Below are positions 35,457 to 48,030 of a DNA stretch of 64,000 bases, piece after piece. The notes beneath the pieces were generated by a model, which saw only the letters and a list, made by a program, of their open reading frames with translations, searched no databases and had not been told where the DNA came from. Position 1 is the first letter of the stretch. Every line of letters begins with the position of its first letter. Made by a program: the position numbers and the translations under genes. The stretch spans positions 478,991 to 542,990 of the forward strand of contig VZRZ01007791.1 in the NCBI GenBank assembly GCA_013398175.1, written 5' to 3'. Source of the stretch: Climacteris rufus. Lineage: Eukaryota > Chordata > Aves > Passeriformes > Climacteridae.

Positions 35457-38403
35457 AGAGTAATTACAGTAAGAGAGGATCTGAATATCTTACTGGTCAT
35501 CATATTAAAAATCTACCTGCAGTATTTGTTGTATGGTCTCCTATTCTTCTGCAAGTTAAACCCCATCATAAATAATTAAGAACTTTGAAACTTCAAGATT
35601 TGCTGATTTAACAGAAAAGATGGGTTGTAACAGATGAACTCCAGCAAATTTTGCTGAGCTGGTTTAGATGTTACTGCTTTCAGTTATTTTTCTCATCTTT
35701 CTGCCAACATTACTGCTCCTGGACAGAAGAACAAACTAAAACCTGGGCTCATATCTCAGACAGCCCCTTCAAACTGCTGAGATATCAGTCTGCAAAGAGA
35801 CATCCTTGAAGTACAGGTGTCCAGTCTTTTTTTGTTGACCCTGACACAGGGCAGAGTTGAAATGAGTATCTCCATCAAAAGCCTTAATAAGAGAATATAT
35901 AAAACCAAAAATATATCAAAACTACCTCAGTTTTCTCCCCTACTTGTTCTCTCAATGAATTCAAGTCACAGCCTTGTATCTCTACAACTGTCCTGTCTCT
36001 GCTAGTTGCTAATTTTAGCCAGGGTATTCCATTACAGGGCAAGATGAAAAGGAAGTTATGAAAGGATGTGAGCCATAGATTTCCTAAACCTTTTATATTT
36101 TTAAGTTCCTCAGTCAGCTCCCAAATATCTTTTCTGGTTCTCTCATAATTCTAGCATACAGAATGGAAACACAAAGTGCCAAACAGATGCAGCTATTTGT
36201 AAGGAAAAGCCAAAACCTTCTGTCCTCTCTCAATGGTCTCTGAGTTTCAGAATCTTTCCTTAACACTCATCAAATATTCCCTTTGTCTGTTGTCATCCCT
36301 CTTAAATACATAAAGAACTCATTCATGAATGTATAAACTTTTGTCAGTCTCTAAAGTAAATGGAGCTTTCTTTTAAAATGCTTTAAATCAAACTCGCTCA
36401 GTGCATGCTGCTCAGTGCTGTTATCCTCCTTTCTTCAGAGACTGTGTCTGCTTTTGATCCTTTATTCCTGACTTCTCTCCAGCACTGATTTCTCTGTCAA
36501 TTTGGGAGCTGTGCCCTGTGTTCATGTTTAGGCAGAGTATTTTGATGTTTTTCCAGTCTCACTTTTATAAAAAATTCTCTCTTAAAATTGATGCTGATGA
36601 AGGTCAAAGATGCTCAAGGATAATGTAATTGAGGCTTTTGTTCTCCCCCACAGCTGCACCCTGCTATATGAAGAAATAGTCAAGTAACTCTTGAAGGACC
36701 AGAGATTCCATTTGAGATGCATCAAGCTCTGCACATGCACAGGTAACAAACTCAGGTTCATCCCACAACAGCATTAGGGCCCAAACTCAACAAGGACCAA
36801 AGACCACAGTTCAGGAAAGTACTCTTCAGGAAGCAGTACTCAGTTTCTAAATTTCCCACCAGACCTAGTGCATGCTGAGGGAAATATGATCTTCCCTTGG
36901 TAAGCCATTTCTGTCATACTGTGCAAGGAGACCACCACTCTGGATTCAGGAGTCATGCCATTACTTCCCAAACAACATTCAATATTCTTTGGACACTGCT
37001 TCATGTAATACCTTTCTCTAATGGTTAAACCATCCTTATTCTTCTAGTGAGAACACTAGCAACAAAGCAGCAGACACTGAGTCAATTTTGAGACAAAACA
37101 TAGCTGAAAGAGCAAAGAAATCTTTCTCTGGTGCATGTATGGATATATGCATATATACATATATTTTATTTTTGTATAAACTTTTGCATTACACTCGCAG
37201 AGATGGAGAAGTCTCTGTTAAGAAGCAATGGAGAACTCTGAGACAGAGTAATTGGAAACATGTCTTTCTGCAACTCCTATTCACTGCTGGTGCTCAGCAA
37301 TAAAAAGAGAATTGCAACCATGAATCACAAACACTACCGTGCTGTCTTAATACTGCCTTTCAAGAACTGAAAAGACAAATACCACTTAGTCAAGGAGAAA
37401 CCCTCATATATCTGATACACCTCCAAACGCTCTGTGATTAATCTTTCTTCTTAAAACCAAACCAAACAAAATAAACAGTGATTGAACAAAAAAATCCTAC
37501 ATCCGACAATCTAGATTTCTAAAGCTTTGATGGAATGAGGCCATTGGTGAGCAACAGTAGAACTTTACATAGAAAAAAACCCTAAACACTTTACTAAAGC
37601 TATCAAAAGAGCTATTCTTTTAGGTAGTTTTGGAGTAAATAAAATAACACTTACTCCTTTAAGTGATTTGTTTGCATTAAATGATTCATTTGCATTTATT
37701 TGTCTAATCCCAGAGAGGTTATTGTGCTGCAGCATACTCACACATTCAATTGAGCTATTCTTTAAAGCCAAGTGGTGTGGCTTCTAAAGTGGGAGTGTGG
37801 ATGCTGGATTGCAGCAGAGTTGGAATCCACTACATAAATTGAAAGAGTTTGCTATTCTGCATTGTCTGTATCACGCTTGCTTGTTGAAAGAACACCAACC
37901 TTTCAGCAGTGGGAAGCGGGTGGCCTGGGGAGCAGGAGGGAATCCTGATGCAGGGCGTGACACTTTGGGAATCACTGTGAGATGTGTTTGCAAAAGCTCT
38001 GGTGGCTGCCACTATTCTTGCTGTGAGCACTTTTTGAACAGCTTCCATAAGCCTCTTCAGGATTATGTTCTCATAAGGCTTAACTGGAAGGCAATGAGAG
38101 TTTCAAGTGCAGATCCTTCCACAAAGTCATGAGTACCCTCATGCTTCAAGGTGGGACTTGAAGGTTTTGGTTAGGCTGGCTGTCACTGCCATTTTTGCCT
38201 TCATGCTCTTGCTGCTTCTCTTGCCCCATCAATGGCCCTCATCTGGATCAGGGAGCTGAACTAAGACACTACAAAGAAGATGAAGTCAACAGATTTTTGT
38301 CCATTTAACACCCTGAGTCGGTTGACTGTGATTGACTGTGGGCTTAATGTAAGAAAGAAAATAGACGCAGATAGCTGGGATAGGTCAGAAGAAAGCTTTT
38401 ACA

Positions 38404-38429
38404 ATGGTTTAACTATATTGTTAAACCAT
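38404..38429. repeat. 10-bp perfect inverted repeat, 6-nt spacer
   Basis: ATGGTTTAAC (38404-38413), spacer TATATT, then GTTAAACCAT (38420-38429). It can form a short hairpin. It sits next to a TATC/TATT simple repeat. Confidence 0.85.
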
Positions 38430-38439
38430 ACCCTCAGTT

Positions 38440-38458
38440 TATCTATTTATCTATCTAT
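38440..38458. repeat. Short (TATC)n/(TATT)n tetranucleotide repeat
   Basis: About 4-5 imperfect tetranucleotide units. Confidence 0.8.
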
Positions 38459-38989
38459 AAATCCTCTCCCATGTGCCAGGATTTAGGAGCTGTGGTTGAA
38501 AAAGACACTTACGTAAGTCCTAATGCAACCTGAATAAATGGCGGCATTTAGGCAGGGGCAATGTGGGGGTGAGACAGCCATTACATAATGTAATTGGAGA
38601 TTTATCCACCAAAGCTTTACACTTGGAGTGGGACAAACTGGATGCCCCAGAAACCAGCAGTTAAACAAACACTGAATTTGTAAACCCATTCAGAATTTGT
38701 AAAAAGTATTGTTGTTTTATTACTGTTATTTATCTTGATCGCGTTTGTTCTGCTTAGAAGAAATAAAACACAGGCACTCTTTGCCTTAATTGCTGGGCCT
38801 ATTCTTTAGTAAACAATGAAAAGTGATTAGAGATGTTTTTTGGCATGCACAGTCCAAAACCACCTAGTGAGAGTTCAAAGAACAAAGCAAATGCTTATTG
38901 AAAGAAATTACTCAGCTAACTAAACTTGTATATCTTCGAGTCAGACATTTTTTCGGCATCTTTACCCCATTTATCAATGCACAATTACT

Positions 38990-39480
38990 GTCACTATTGT
39001 GTTGTGTCATTAGGCGTAAGGTTACAAGTGCCAGTCGGAATAAAAAAATTGCAGTAATGTTGGCATAATTTTTCATTATCATCTTCATTAACCACAGCTA
39101 GTGGGAGTAAGAGTTTATCCTTGCTGTTGTCATTGTCATGACAACGCTTCCAAAGCTTGTCTGCCGAGAGTTCACCAGATACAAAAAACTGAATGTCCTC
39201 ATTATTCCACTTCTCACACTCTCACCCATGCCAAGGGTGATCCGAGATGCACAGGGCCCTTGATTTATCCCCTGTGATTTCTCTTGACAGCCTGGTATGG
39301 TGTCTCAGCTTAAGGCAATCGGTCTGATTTCACAGTTTAATTACTGCTAATCTGAAGGAGCGTGGCCAATGCTAATGAGCCAGCAGCAATCAAAGCAGTA
39401 ATGGCTAAACTCACCCTGTTTCATTCTTCTTTATTTTTTTATTAAAACGCCCCTGCCCTGAAACAAGCAAGTAATTTCTC
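38990..39480. promoter_or_regulatory. Candidate conserved noncoding enhancer
   Basis: A repeat-free block of about 490 bp without a notable open frame. It contains a 12-bp palindrome TTGTCATGACAA (39133-39144), that is two inverted TGACA half-sites of TALE-homeodomain type. It also has TAATTA (39338-39343), an octamer-like ATGCTAAT (39369-39376) beside CCAAT, and GTAATGGC. CpGs are retained (ACAACGC, CCGAG, ATCCGAG, ATCGG, GCGTGG). This mix is the strongest enhancer-like signature in the window. Conservation and activity cannot be judged here. Confidence 0.35.
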
Positions 39481-40498
39481 CTTCTCTGCACAACTGCAGA
39501 GAAAGAACAGAAGAGCTTCATGTACAATTTGGTGTTCTTTCAGAAGCAGTCCATAAGATTCTTTTATATTTTGCACTTAAACCTCTGCTTAACGTTAGTT
39601 TACAAACCGCTTTGATTCAAGAAAAGAATCAATAATTAGAAAAGACTCATTAGCGGATCACCAGCTCAACTGCAGAACATCCACACTGGCACGCTAGGGC
39701 CAAATTTTGGATGGAGGTCTCCTTGATTTTTGCAGCTGGGCATCACTGAATTAGGCAGCAAATGAAAATATCTATAATGGCACAGCAAAAGAGAGCCTAG
39801 AATATTCAGAAAGGGCTTTATTGTAACAGGAATTAATTACAAAACTGGATAACAATCTACCCTGCAAAATTACCTGTGCCTTCAGTTAACACCATCCAAT
39901 AGCAGCAACTTGCACATTCTCCCTTTTCTTGACCTTCTTTCCTATTGTCGAAATAGATAAAGAAAAGTGTAGAAAAAAAATCTTCAGAACTGATATTTGT
40001 CACTCATAGCAGTCAAATACCTGGAGTAACTAGAGGAAAATAAAAGCAATTGGGACTCTGCTTTTCAGTAACTCATCAGCTGCATTAAGAATTCCTTCAC
40101 ATAAAATTTCCTTGGTGTTTCTCTTCTTCAGAGCAGAACACCAATTTAAAATATTTACGAAACATTTCTGTGGTGATTTTCACTCTTTAATGATTTTTCA
40201 AAAAGAGAGTAACTTATTAGAAGCAACAGCCCCAACATCAGTCTAAATCCTGGCTACTTCAGCCACCCTCATATAGATATTCCATGTTTACTCTGGTAAG
40301 CCATTAGTAGCTTCTTGATCATTTTGAATTAAGGAGAAAAAACTGTGTTTCAGTGCTACCATGTGTGATTTATGATATAAAAATAGAAGGTTAGACAGTA
40401 TTTTGCTTGTTAAATGACACAGGAGGAAGATGTATGGAGAAATCATCCACAAATAAAAGGGTTTAGAGCAAATTTTGAAGAATGTGAACTGCTTGCAT

Positions 40499-40520
40499 TG
40501 TGCTTGTCTTGTGCTTGTCT
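40499..40520. repeat. 11-bp perfect tandem duplication
   Basis: TGTGCTTGTCT occurs twice head to tail. Confidence 0.9.
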
Positions 40521-41790
40521 CAAGCTTATCTGGCATTACTTCAAATTTGGTGTAGCTCAGTTAACCTGAATGAAACCAGTTTTTTCACAATTCTGTGGCA
40601 CCTAGAAATACCTGACCTGAGTGGAAAATCACACCTTTGCAGAAAAAGGTTCTTAATAAAACAGTAAATATTAGGATGTATGATTTGCTTTTTACATCAG
40701 CATCATTTAAATGTGTAATATAGCAAGACAGATTGTAAGATTAAGTCTATTATAAATCATTTTATCTCATCCATTCATTAAAGAGCTGTTCCATCAATGA
40801 TTGTTTCACACTCAAAATGATGTATTTAAAAATATGAAAGTCCAGATTGTAATGTTGCAGAGATGTGTTATTTTTCAGTATTTTAAAAACTATTTAACTT
40901 TTTTCCCCCTTTTTTTTGACTGGCTCACTACAAGGAAAATAATGCTATGGGTACTCACAAAATATGGCTATTTCCATAAGATATATGAGAGAAAGAGAGT
41001 GTCACAAGAGGGGAACATCATTCTAATAATATTTTGTACTTCATCATAGGACTGTAAGAAGATGCCAATGGAGACTCTAAGTCATTTTAAAGAACCACTT
41101 CATTTACAGGGAAGGAGTTCACTCCTAATTAAGTTGGAAAGCCTCCAGGGCTTTCTCCAGCCTTTGCAATTCTGATTTCCTTGGAGAACTCTTGGTAAAT
41201 CTAAGAGATCCAGAGATTTCAGTGTGATTAAGACCCTATTGACACAGACATTAAAATGGCACTAGTCAAACTATGCCATAAACCTTACACAAAAAACCCC
41301 CCAAACCTGTTCACAACAGCTCAGGTAAACTGAACTAAAGAAGTCTGTTTGAATGACAATAATACAGCATAACTATGAGAAACAAGTGCTAACAAGGAAA
41401 AGAAGGAAAAAAAATCTAGTTTCAAATCACTGGTCTCCATTAGTACACCTCCTCAATACTCATCTGCATTAGATGGCGGTGGAACTGGGAAATCTTGGTG
41501 CAAAGTAAAAAAAAATTAGAAATAAAGTAAAGTAGGAGTAAAATTCAAACTGTGTGTGAAAGAGAATTGTCTTATCTTCTCACTTAAGAGTGGATCTATA
41601 TGGCAAAAATTCAGTTAGGTGCCACCAAACTGATGGTGTATAGCTACATGAAAGATCTGAAGCCCTGTAAATAAAACTGACATTTCCACATAAGACTAAA
41701 TTCTGTGGTGTGGTTTACTGAAAAACACAAACTCTATCACTGCAGCAGCAGAAGAGAAGGAAGGAAGGTGCCACAATACTTATTATAATT

Positions 41791-41839
41791 GTAGTAATAG
41801 TAGTAGTAGTAGTAATAATAATAATGATAATAATAATAG
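41791..41839. repeat. (TAG)n/(TAA)n trinucleotide microsatellite
   Basis: GTA/TAG units pass into TAA units with one GAT interruption, about 16 triplets in all. A good candidate for length polymorphism. Confidence 0.93.
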
Positions 41840-43095
41840 ACTATAAGATGAGAATCAAATCACCTAATTTCCACTTACACCCCTATCACCTCATTCTGAA
41901 CTAAACTGATTATGTCTAACACAGCACTGGGCTGTCCATATATATCCACCCCAACACAGAAGGCAAGGAAATATGCATTCTTATTTGTAGCTTGTCCCCT
42001 TTTATTGAATATCCGTCAGAAGGTCTAGGTTGATAAGAAGTTGTCAGTCAAGAGTAAATAGCAAACACAGGGACTTGGGCAAAATTGAGGCCTTGTAAAT
42101 TTGGGTCAAAGAGAGCAAGCTGCACTGAAAAGAAGTAATTTTATGTCATTCTGAATAATGGAAAGTACCACAGCCATTGAATTATCCTTCTGTTCCCATA
42201 AATGGGAATTACTAGCAGAAGTGGAAAGCCTTTTTGTTACAAAAGTGATAGAAGCATCAAGTTAGAGATGTCATTAACAAATGTAGGGTATTTTAGCGAA
42301 GTGTGGCGTGATGGACCCTGTGACAAAGGAAACACAACGATGAGAAAAGACTTCTAAAATACGATGCAGAGACGCATTAGTCACACAGAGGCCATGAAAA
42401 CCAAAGAACAGACTGGCAAGAAATCTCACTTGATTTCCTTCCGGACGTTGTGAATTAGGAGGTCATCTGTTTTAGTTAGCTGTGGACTGGCATCCTGGTA
42501 CTCTCCCCCAAAAAGGAATTGCTCAGACAATAATCTACCATAGAGGCCAGACCCAGAGCTGCTGAGACTGCACTTCTTGCTCAGATAAAACTGGCTCCAT
42601 TTTTAAGTTACAATAAAGCAACTGCCTTCTATTATTCTAAAATAATGTTACTGCTGAGGTTTTTTTGCAAGACAGGAGTGAGACTGCAGTATCAGGTCAC
42701 TGCTGTGGAAAAGTAGGGATCTGAGGAATCACACAGCAGAGATGGAAGAGGAGGCATTTGAAGTGAACACAAAGGGAGAAAACCAAAATGAATAAAATTG
42801 TAATGATCTTCAAACAGAAACAAACGTCAGAGACAAAGGAAAATAAAAGAAAGCAAACTTGGTTTGTTTAGCCACCAAGACTAATTCCCCTTCCTGTTCT
42901 TCTTCCTGAAGAAAAGACCTTCTTTTCAGTGAGTATTAGAGCACTCTGAATTTCACTTGGGCAACCAGTGATATCCTGATTAGATTTGTATTTAAACAGA
43001 ATTCTCATACATTTCAATTATCAGAATCATTGGAGCCAAGCGCTCTTTCAAGTTAGACCTAAATTATCCATTCTCTAACAGAAAGTGAAAAGGCA

Positions 43096-43120
43096 TACAA
43101 TATTGATACCCAATATTGTA
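43096..43120. repeat. 10-bp perfect inverted repeat, 5-nt spacer
   Basis: TACAATATTG (43096-43105), spacer ATACC, then CAATATTGTA (43111-43120). Each arm contains the self-complementary CAATATTG. Confidence 0.88.
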
Positions 43121-43801
43121 GAGCCGTATACATTTTTAGAAGTCATGAACATAAATGGAAGCATTTTGTATTCATACAGTTCCACTGGCAAACTGAAAAC
43201 TTACTACTGCAAACAAAAGCAAGCACATTCTTGGCTTTTAATATTTTTAGTATCCAAAGGCTAGTCTTTCATCATAGTCTTCAAAATTGTTCTTCGAAAT
43301 AATTCCTTGAGTGCCCAAAATGATAAAAGAAAATAATTAAAAGATACTACAAAAGGTACTGATTTTCATATATTTGGCTAGGCACCTTCTAAAAACAAGT
43401 GCCCTTGATGGCATGCCATTTGAGGGTATTAAGCCAGATGTACCCCAAACCAGAGGTCTCTTTAAACAATGATGTGTGATCTATGGATTTGCACATTTGA
43501 ATATTCCTAGCAGTGAACAGCAATATAAATATTTATTGATATAGTCCTGAAAGATAAAAATATTCCCTGCTACTGAGAAAGCTTAATGCCACCCAAACAC
43601 AATAAAGAGAAATGAAAGGAATCTCTATAACAGGTCTGGGCATCAATGGGAATTGTATCTATTACTTAAATGCACAAGGACATATATAAGGTGAGAACAT
43701 TCATTATTCACTCAAAACTCAAACTATGAATTTTGTAGATACGTGCTTTTCTGACTTAACACCTACATTTTGACTCTAGGATTTAAAAATTGTGAAGACT
43801 C

Positions 43802-43816
43802 TTTTTTTTTTTTTTT
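43802..43816. repeat. Poly-T tract (15 nt)
   Basis: An uninterrupted T run. No retroelement body is seen on either side, so no source element is assigned. Confidence 0.95.
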
Positions 43817-44441
43817 CTGCAATGTAGTTCCACATTATCTCAACTTTTACTTTCTGCTATTTAGTAGACCTTAGGGGTCATGCTGTTGCTATGTCTTACG
43901 CTTCCTGTAAAATTACGAAGTGTATGCACAATAATAGGCAGAATTCATTAACACAGTTTTTCAGTGGATAATCTTCCAGATTAAAGCATCCTCCTACCTT
44001 CCAGAATTTTACTGCTCAAAGATGAGTCTGAAACACAATACAGCAAGACAAATTTCATCAGTGCTTGATGCTATTGTGGACCTTTGACCACCCTGTGACT
44101 GCTCCCATCCTCCCTACTCTGCAGCTGAAATCAGCCTCTTTGCCCTCACTGTGTTTTCTCACAGATTGTTTCCACAGTGTCTGCACAAGATCCTAGCTCT
44201 ACTCCCAGACACTTTCCTTATTATAGCAATTTTGTCTAAAGGATGATGCTGTCTCCCTCATCTGCAAGACACAGTAGAAAGCAAAGATGCTTAAAAATGT
44301 CACGGTCATCCAGGTATATCCTTCTCATATATCTCCTGCTCAGTGCCATCTATAAGTCCCAGTTTCTGCACAGTACTACATGCCAGTTAACCGGGAAAAG
44401 ATCAGCTGTTTCCCCTATCTCTAAAGATATCTTTGAAACCC

Positions 44442-44455
44442 TAATAATAATAATA
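44442..44455. repeat. (TAA)n microsatellite patch
   Basis: Between four and five TAA units, with a second small TAA group about 10 nt further right (44461-44470). Confidence 0.85.
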
Positions 44456-44610
44456 CCTTTTAATAATAATTAAACATGAAAGACTGTAACTTTTCCTCTA
44501 TCCTGATGAAATCACAAATGAAACAAATCTACTATATATCTCTAACACCACACCACCAACATATCTGAATTATGATTCTCTCCTGCTTGATAGTTTGTAT
44601 AATTTCAGAA

Positions 44611-44634
44611 AAATGTTAGGTGAAATGTTAGGTG
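44611..44634. repeat. 12-bp perfect tandem duplication
   Basis: AAATGTTAGGTG occurs twice head to tail. Confidence 0.9.
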
Positions 44635-45436
44635 CACACCTGCTCTTTCCACTGAATGCTTTATGCAGAAGGTAGGATAACCCTATTCACAATTCACAAT
44701 TCTCTTGCACAGAAAAATAAACAGGAACTATAATGTGAATTTACCAGTCAGGTTCAGGTCTTGTTTCAAGTAGGTAAAATGTCTCAGCTGGAGAATTTAG
44801 ATGTAATTCATATGTACAGTGTGTCCTCTTGGGATCCTATAGGGTGTAACTGTCCATTACTCAGTTCTACCTCACCAGGTGAAATTCCAGAGTCAGAACC
44901 TCACTTTGCTTCTCAGCAGTGAGAAGGAAAAACATGAAAGGACCTTCCATAGCTAGACAGAAACAAGGTCATCATCATTATCAGCACTAACAGCTCTAAA
45001 TGGATGTACAAAACTTTTGCAGAGTTGGAAATGCGGCACAAACAAGCTCAGATGCAAAGTGTTTTGGATTATCCAAAGCCTTTGTGCACAGCATTTTTCC
45101 TTTTTAACCCTTCTGTACCAAACAGCAGCTCTTTAAAAGGATGCCAGCAGTTTCCCTGCCACTTTTGTGGCAATATTTAGTATTCACAGAGTCACGTTTC
45201 GAGGTGTCAGTAGCTGCAGCTGTTCTTATTTGTGTGGTCCCAAAAATCAGGTTTGAATAAGACTCCTATGCCTTCTATGCCTTGGTGAGTCTGTCAGCCT
45301 GCAGCTCCCAGATTCAGCAGATGGCCACATTTAGCCAGTGAGCCATGGGAACGACAAAGAGCAGGAACCCTCTCTCCTTACACCATTAAGAAAGCACTGA
45401 AGCACAATTCTGAGCTGGGACTCCAGGGTATTTATG

Positions 45437-45450
45437 TATATATATATATA
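45437..45450. repeat. Short (TA)n tract
   Basis: About seven TA units, followed within 20 bp by a run of eight A residues. Confidence 0.85.
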
Positions 45451-47024
45451 GGGAAAATGAAAAAAAATTTTCTTCATTCTAAACTGTTTAATCAACTCAC
45501 TTGAGATTAGGGGCTAAGTCAAGCCATTCTACCTGACCCTACTATTTAGTTCTCTCACATGACAGCTAGTGTCATCCTCTATGATAATCTCTGTAGGACA
45601 GAAAGAAAACCAAACACTCACCTTCCATTTCAAATTATTTTTAGTAAGTTATATGATCCATCTTTGTCAATATAACCTAGAGGATAATGAAAGCCTTCAG
45701 AAAAGCTAACTCAGGTTACTCTTTCCATCAGACCATTAAGCATGTCTAGAATTCTTTAAATCATGCTCTATCAATTTGTTTTAAAATGTTGTTAAGCTTT
45801 GTAGCCACATTCTCCAAATAAGAAGAATCCGATTTTCCTTATTTATGTCACTTGCAAACAAGAAAAGAAAAAGTATGCACAAGCAATCTTTAGGCTCCCT
45901 GTTTGGTATCTTCATTTGATTCAGTACACAGCAAGATATGCAACACATATGTTTAGAAGTATCTTTAGTGCTACCAAGGAATTATTTTTGTATTATTTTG
46001 TATTTGCTCTTTCCAGCTATGCTAAAACAATGGCAGTGAATGGTAGCAGGTAGTGTCATAAACATTTTATATTGTATGTATAAAATAATATGTATAAAGA
46101 TTCTCTACTTCTCTCTTTTAAAATTTTCTTTAGCAGTAAAAGAGGCAATATCATCCTAGCTGGATGTCAAGTAACTCACCACTGCGATGAAGGCAGTCTG
46201 TTTTCTGTCTTGTTTTAAACCATCTTTTGACTCAGACAATCTCATCTTCTTGGTTTACACTTAATTTGCCTCCTCAATATTTTTTTAACCATAAAAAGAT
46301 GATAACTTCTTTGCTACTTAAATAGAAGCTCTGGATATTACCAAACACTCCCTACAGTCAAAAAAAGCATTCCTGGGTTAAGATGCTTTTAGTCTTATTT
46401 TTGCCTGTGAAAATCACACAATAATCTAGACCACACTGTAAGGATATTTCTCATTTCTCCTTTGCCTTAGGCCAAAGGCACCTGGGCTACTGAACAAGTA
46501 AGTTTTCCCTCACAGATGAACAGTTTTAGAGTTGTAGCCCTTTGTGGTTGTTACTTGAGCTGGTTTAACTGTTTTTTAGCTCTTGCCTGAGGATATGCCT
46601 GTTCTTGCCTCCAGTCCTCTTCCAAGAATCCTCAGCTTAACATGAAGAGAGCAAGGGAGTGTGATGAACAAAAAAAAGTCCAAAAAAGCTGTCTGGGAAG
46701 CCAGACAGATGGAGAGAGGGGAAACAAGTTTGTGTTGAAGTTTATCAGCAAAGAACACACTGAAGCAGGGTGTGATGGTAACCTCTTCCCTTCAGAAAGC
46801 TGAGAAAGGTATTAAAATAATAATAATATGGTTTTCCAAGCTTGAGTCTCAGTGGTCCATTCTCATGAAAGAAAGCATGTAAAATACCCAGAGAACTGAA
46901 GAAAGCTGAAAAAGTATCCTTTTACTAATCTGTCTTCATTTAGCCTAAAGTTGCCAGATTATATACCCCTAAAATAAACTTCTAGTTTCTGTCAATTGGA
47001 GACTTCATGTTTTCCTGCGATGGA

Positions 47025-47435
47025 AGTTGCAACCAGACCATTGTATCTAACAACCTTTGGTGCACCTTTCTGTCTTGAATTTGTATAGTCTTTTCTTAAA
47101 GCTCTTCAAACGTGGGATCCAAAGCATCCTGTAACAATGAAATCCTCAATTTATTTTGCATTAGGAATTAAAAGTGCTTTCCAGCTGCCTAGCAATTTCA
47201 TGGTGCCCTTATTCTTATTCTGTAGAAGCAGAGGATGATCAACTCCTTTCTGCATCTTCTAGATAATTTATAATTTTGTACATCCCTGCACATCTTTGCT
47301 GTTCACGCTGTTGTGCACATCCTGAGACTCCTTTTTCCACAGAATGAAGAGATTTGGTGCATTCAGTCTCTGCCTGTAAAGTTCCTCTCTTCAGGCTGGC
47401 ACCTTCTCTGCAGCTCTTCCAGTCCCTTCACATCC
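47025..47435 (-). mobile_element. Probable old, diverged CR1 LINE fragment
   Basis: Read on the minus strand, several pieces fall in CR1 order: a 'GAAGGGACTGGAAGAGCTGC' block, 'GAAGAGAGGAACTTTACAGG', a 'TGTGGAAAAAGGAGTCTCAGG' block and, further along, 'GAAGAGCTTTAAGAAAAGAC'. They resemble an ancient CR1 3' region. The characteristic terminal octamers are not recognisable and similarity is much weaker than in the other four copies. It could instead be chance similarity or another old LINE. Boundaries are approximate. Confidence 0.4.
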
Positions 47436-47829
47436 AGCTGGAGACAGGGTAACAAAAGCTGGACATAGCTTATGAAGCACAGAACATCACAAGTTAGAGC
47501 TGGAAGGTATTTTCTGTTCTGTTCAGTTCCTTTTCCGGTAACTCCTTTTTGTCTGATGAAGTTGCATTTTTCCAAGCTTCTGGGCTGCATGCCAGCACGA
47601 TGTGAGATGACTTGATGTTTTTCGTGTTATTCTTCTAAACTCTGACTTCTCAGCAGTCATCTGTCCTGTGGGATAGCTTCCCAGGAAAGAAACGAATTGG
47701 CCATGACTGAAGTGTCACTGCTACCTGTGTACTAGCCACCTCTGCTATAGATATCATCTCAAAGCAAGGGTTGTTGCTCTGGAAAGGTCCCTCCGGGAGA
47801 AGGCAGGTCCACACCATGGCTGAGCAGCT

Positions 47830-48030
47830 GCATTAGACACCACAGTATTCTAATGTAATTAGAAAACAGCTGTGTAGGAACCGTCAATTGTTTTTTGGCA
47901 GTCACGGCCAATTTTGCACCAATGCAAATGATGAATCAAATCCTGCAAGTTTACAATATCTGCTGAGAGCATAATGGTAAAAGCCATGCTAATGATTTTA
48001 AATCTTGTTTATGCCATTTTTGGCTGATGG
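47830..48030. promoter_or_regulatory. Candidate conserved noncoding element with two octamers
   Basis: Contains a perfect POU octamer ATGCAAAT (47932-47939) and the variant ATGCTAAT (47986-47993), 54 bp apart. Nearby are TGTAATTAG and a CCAAT-type GGCCAAT, with CpGs (ACCGTC, TCACGGCC) in an AT-rich, repeat-free block. The texture resembles a vertebrate enhancer. The motifs are seen; function is inferred. Confidence 0.3.

Larger units (their letters stand above)
34619..38989. other. AT-rich unique sequence with palindromes, no gene seen
   Basis: Contains the 20-bp palindrome at 35437-35456, a 14-bp AT palindrome (37143-37156), a tandem 10-mer near 38322-38341 and the inverted repeat at 38404-38429. 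A short TATC/TATT repeat is at 38440-38458. Open frames do not exceed 111 codons and are featureless. Confidence 0.75.
39481..47024. other. AT-rich unique sequence with small repeats, no gene seen
   Basis: Longest open frames are 82 codons or fewer and featureless. It includes two short tandem duplications (40499-40520, 44611-44634), a trinucleotide array (41791-41839) and a 10-bp inverted repeat (43096-43120). A T15 run (43802-43816), (TAA)n patches (44442-44455 and 46815-46827) and a short (TA)n (45437-45450) complete the list. No interspersed repeat was recognised. Confidence 0.75.
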
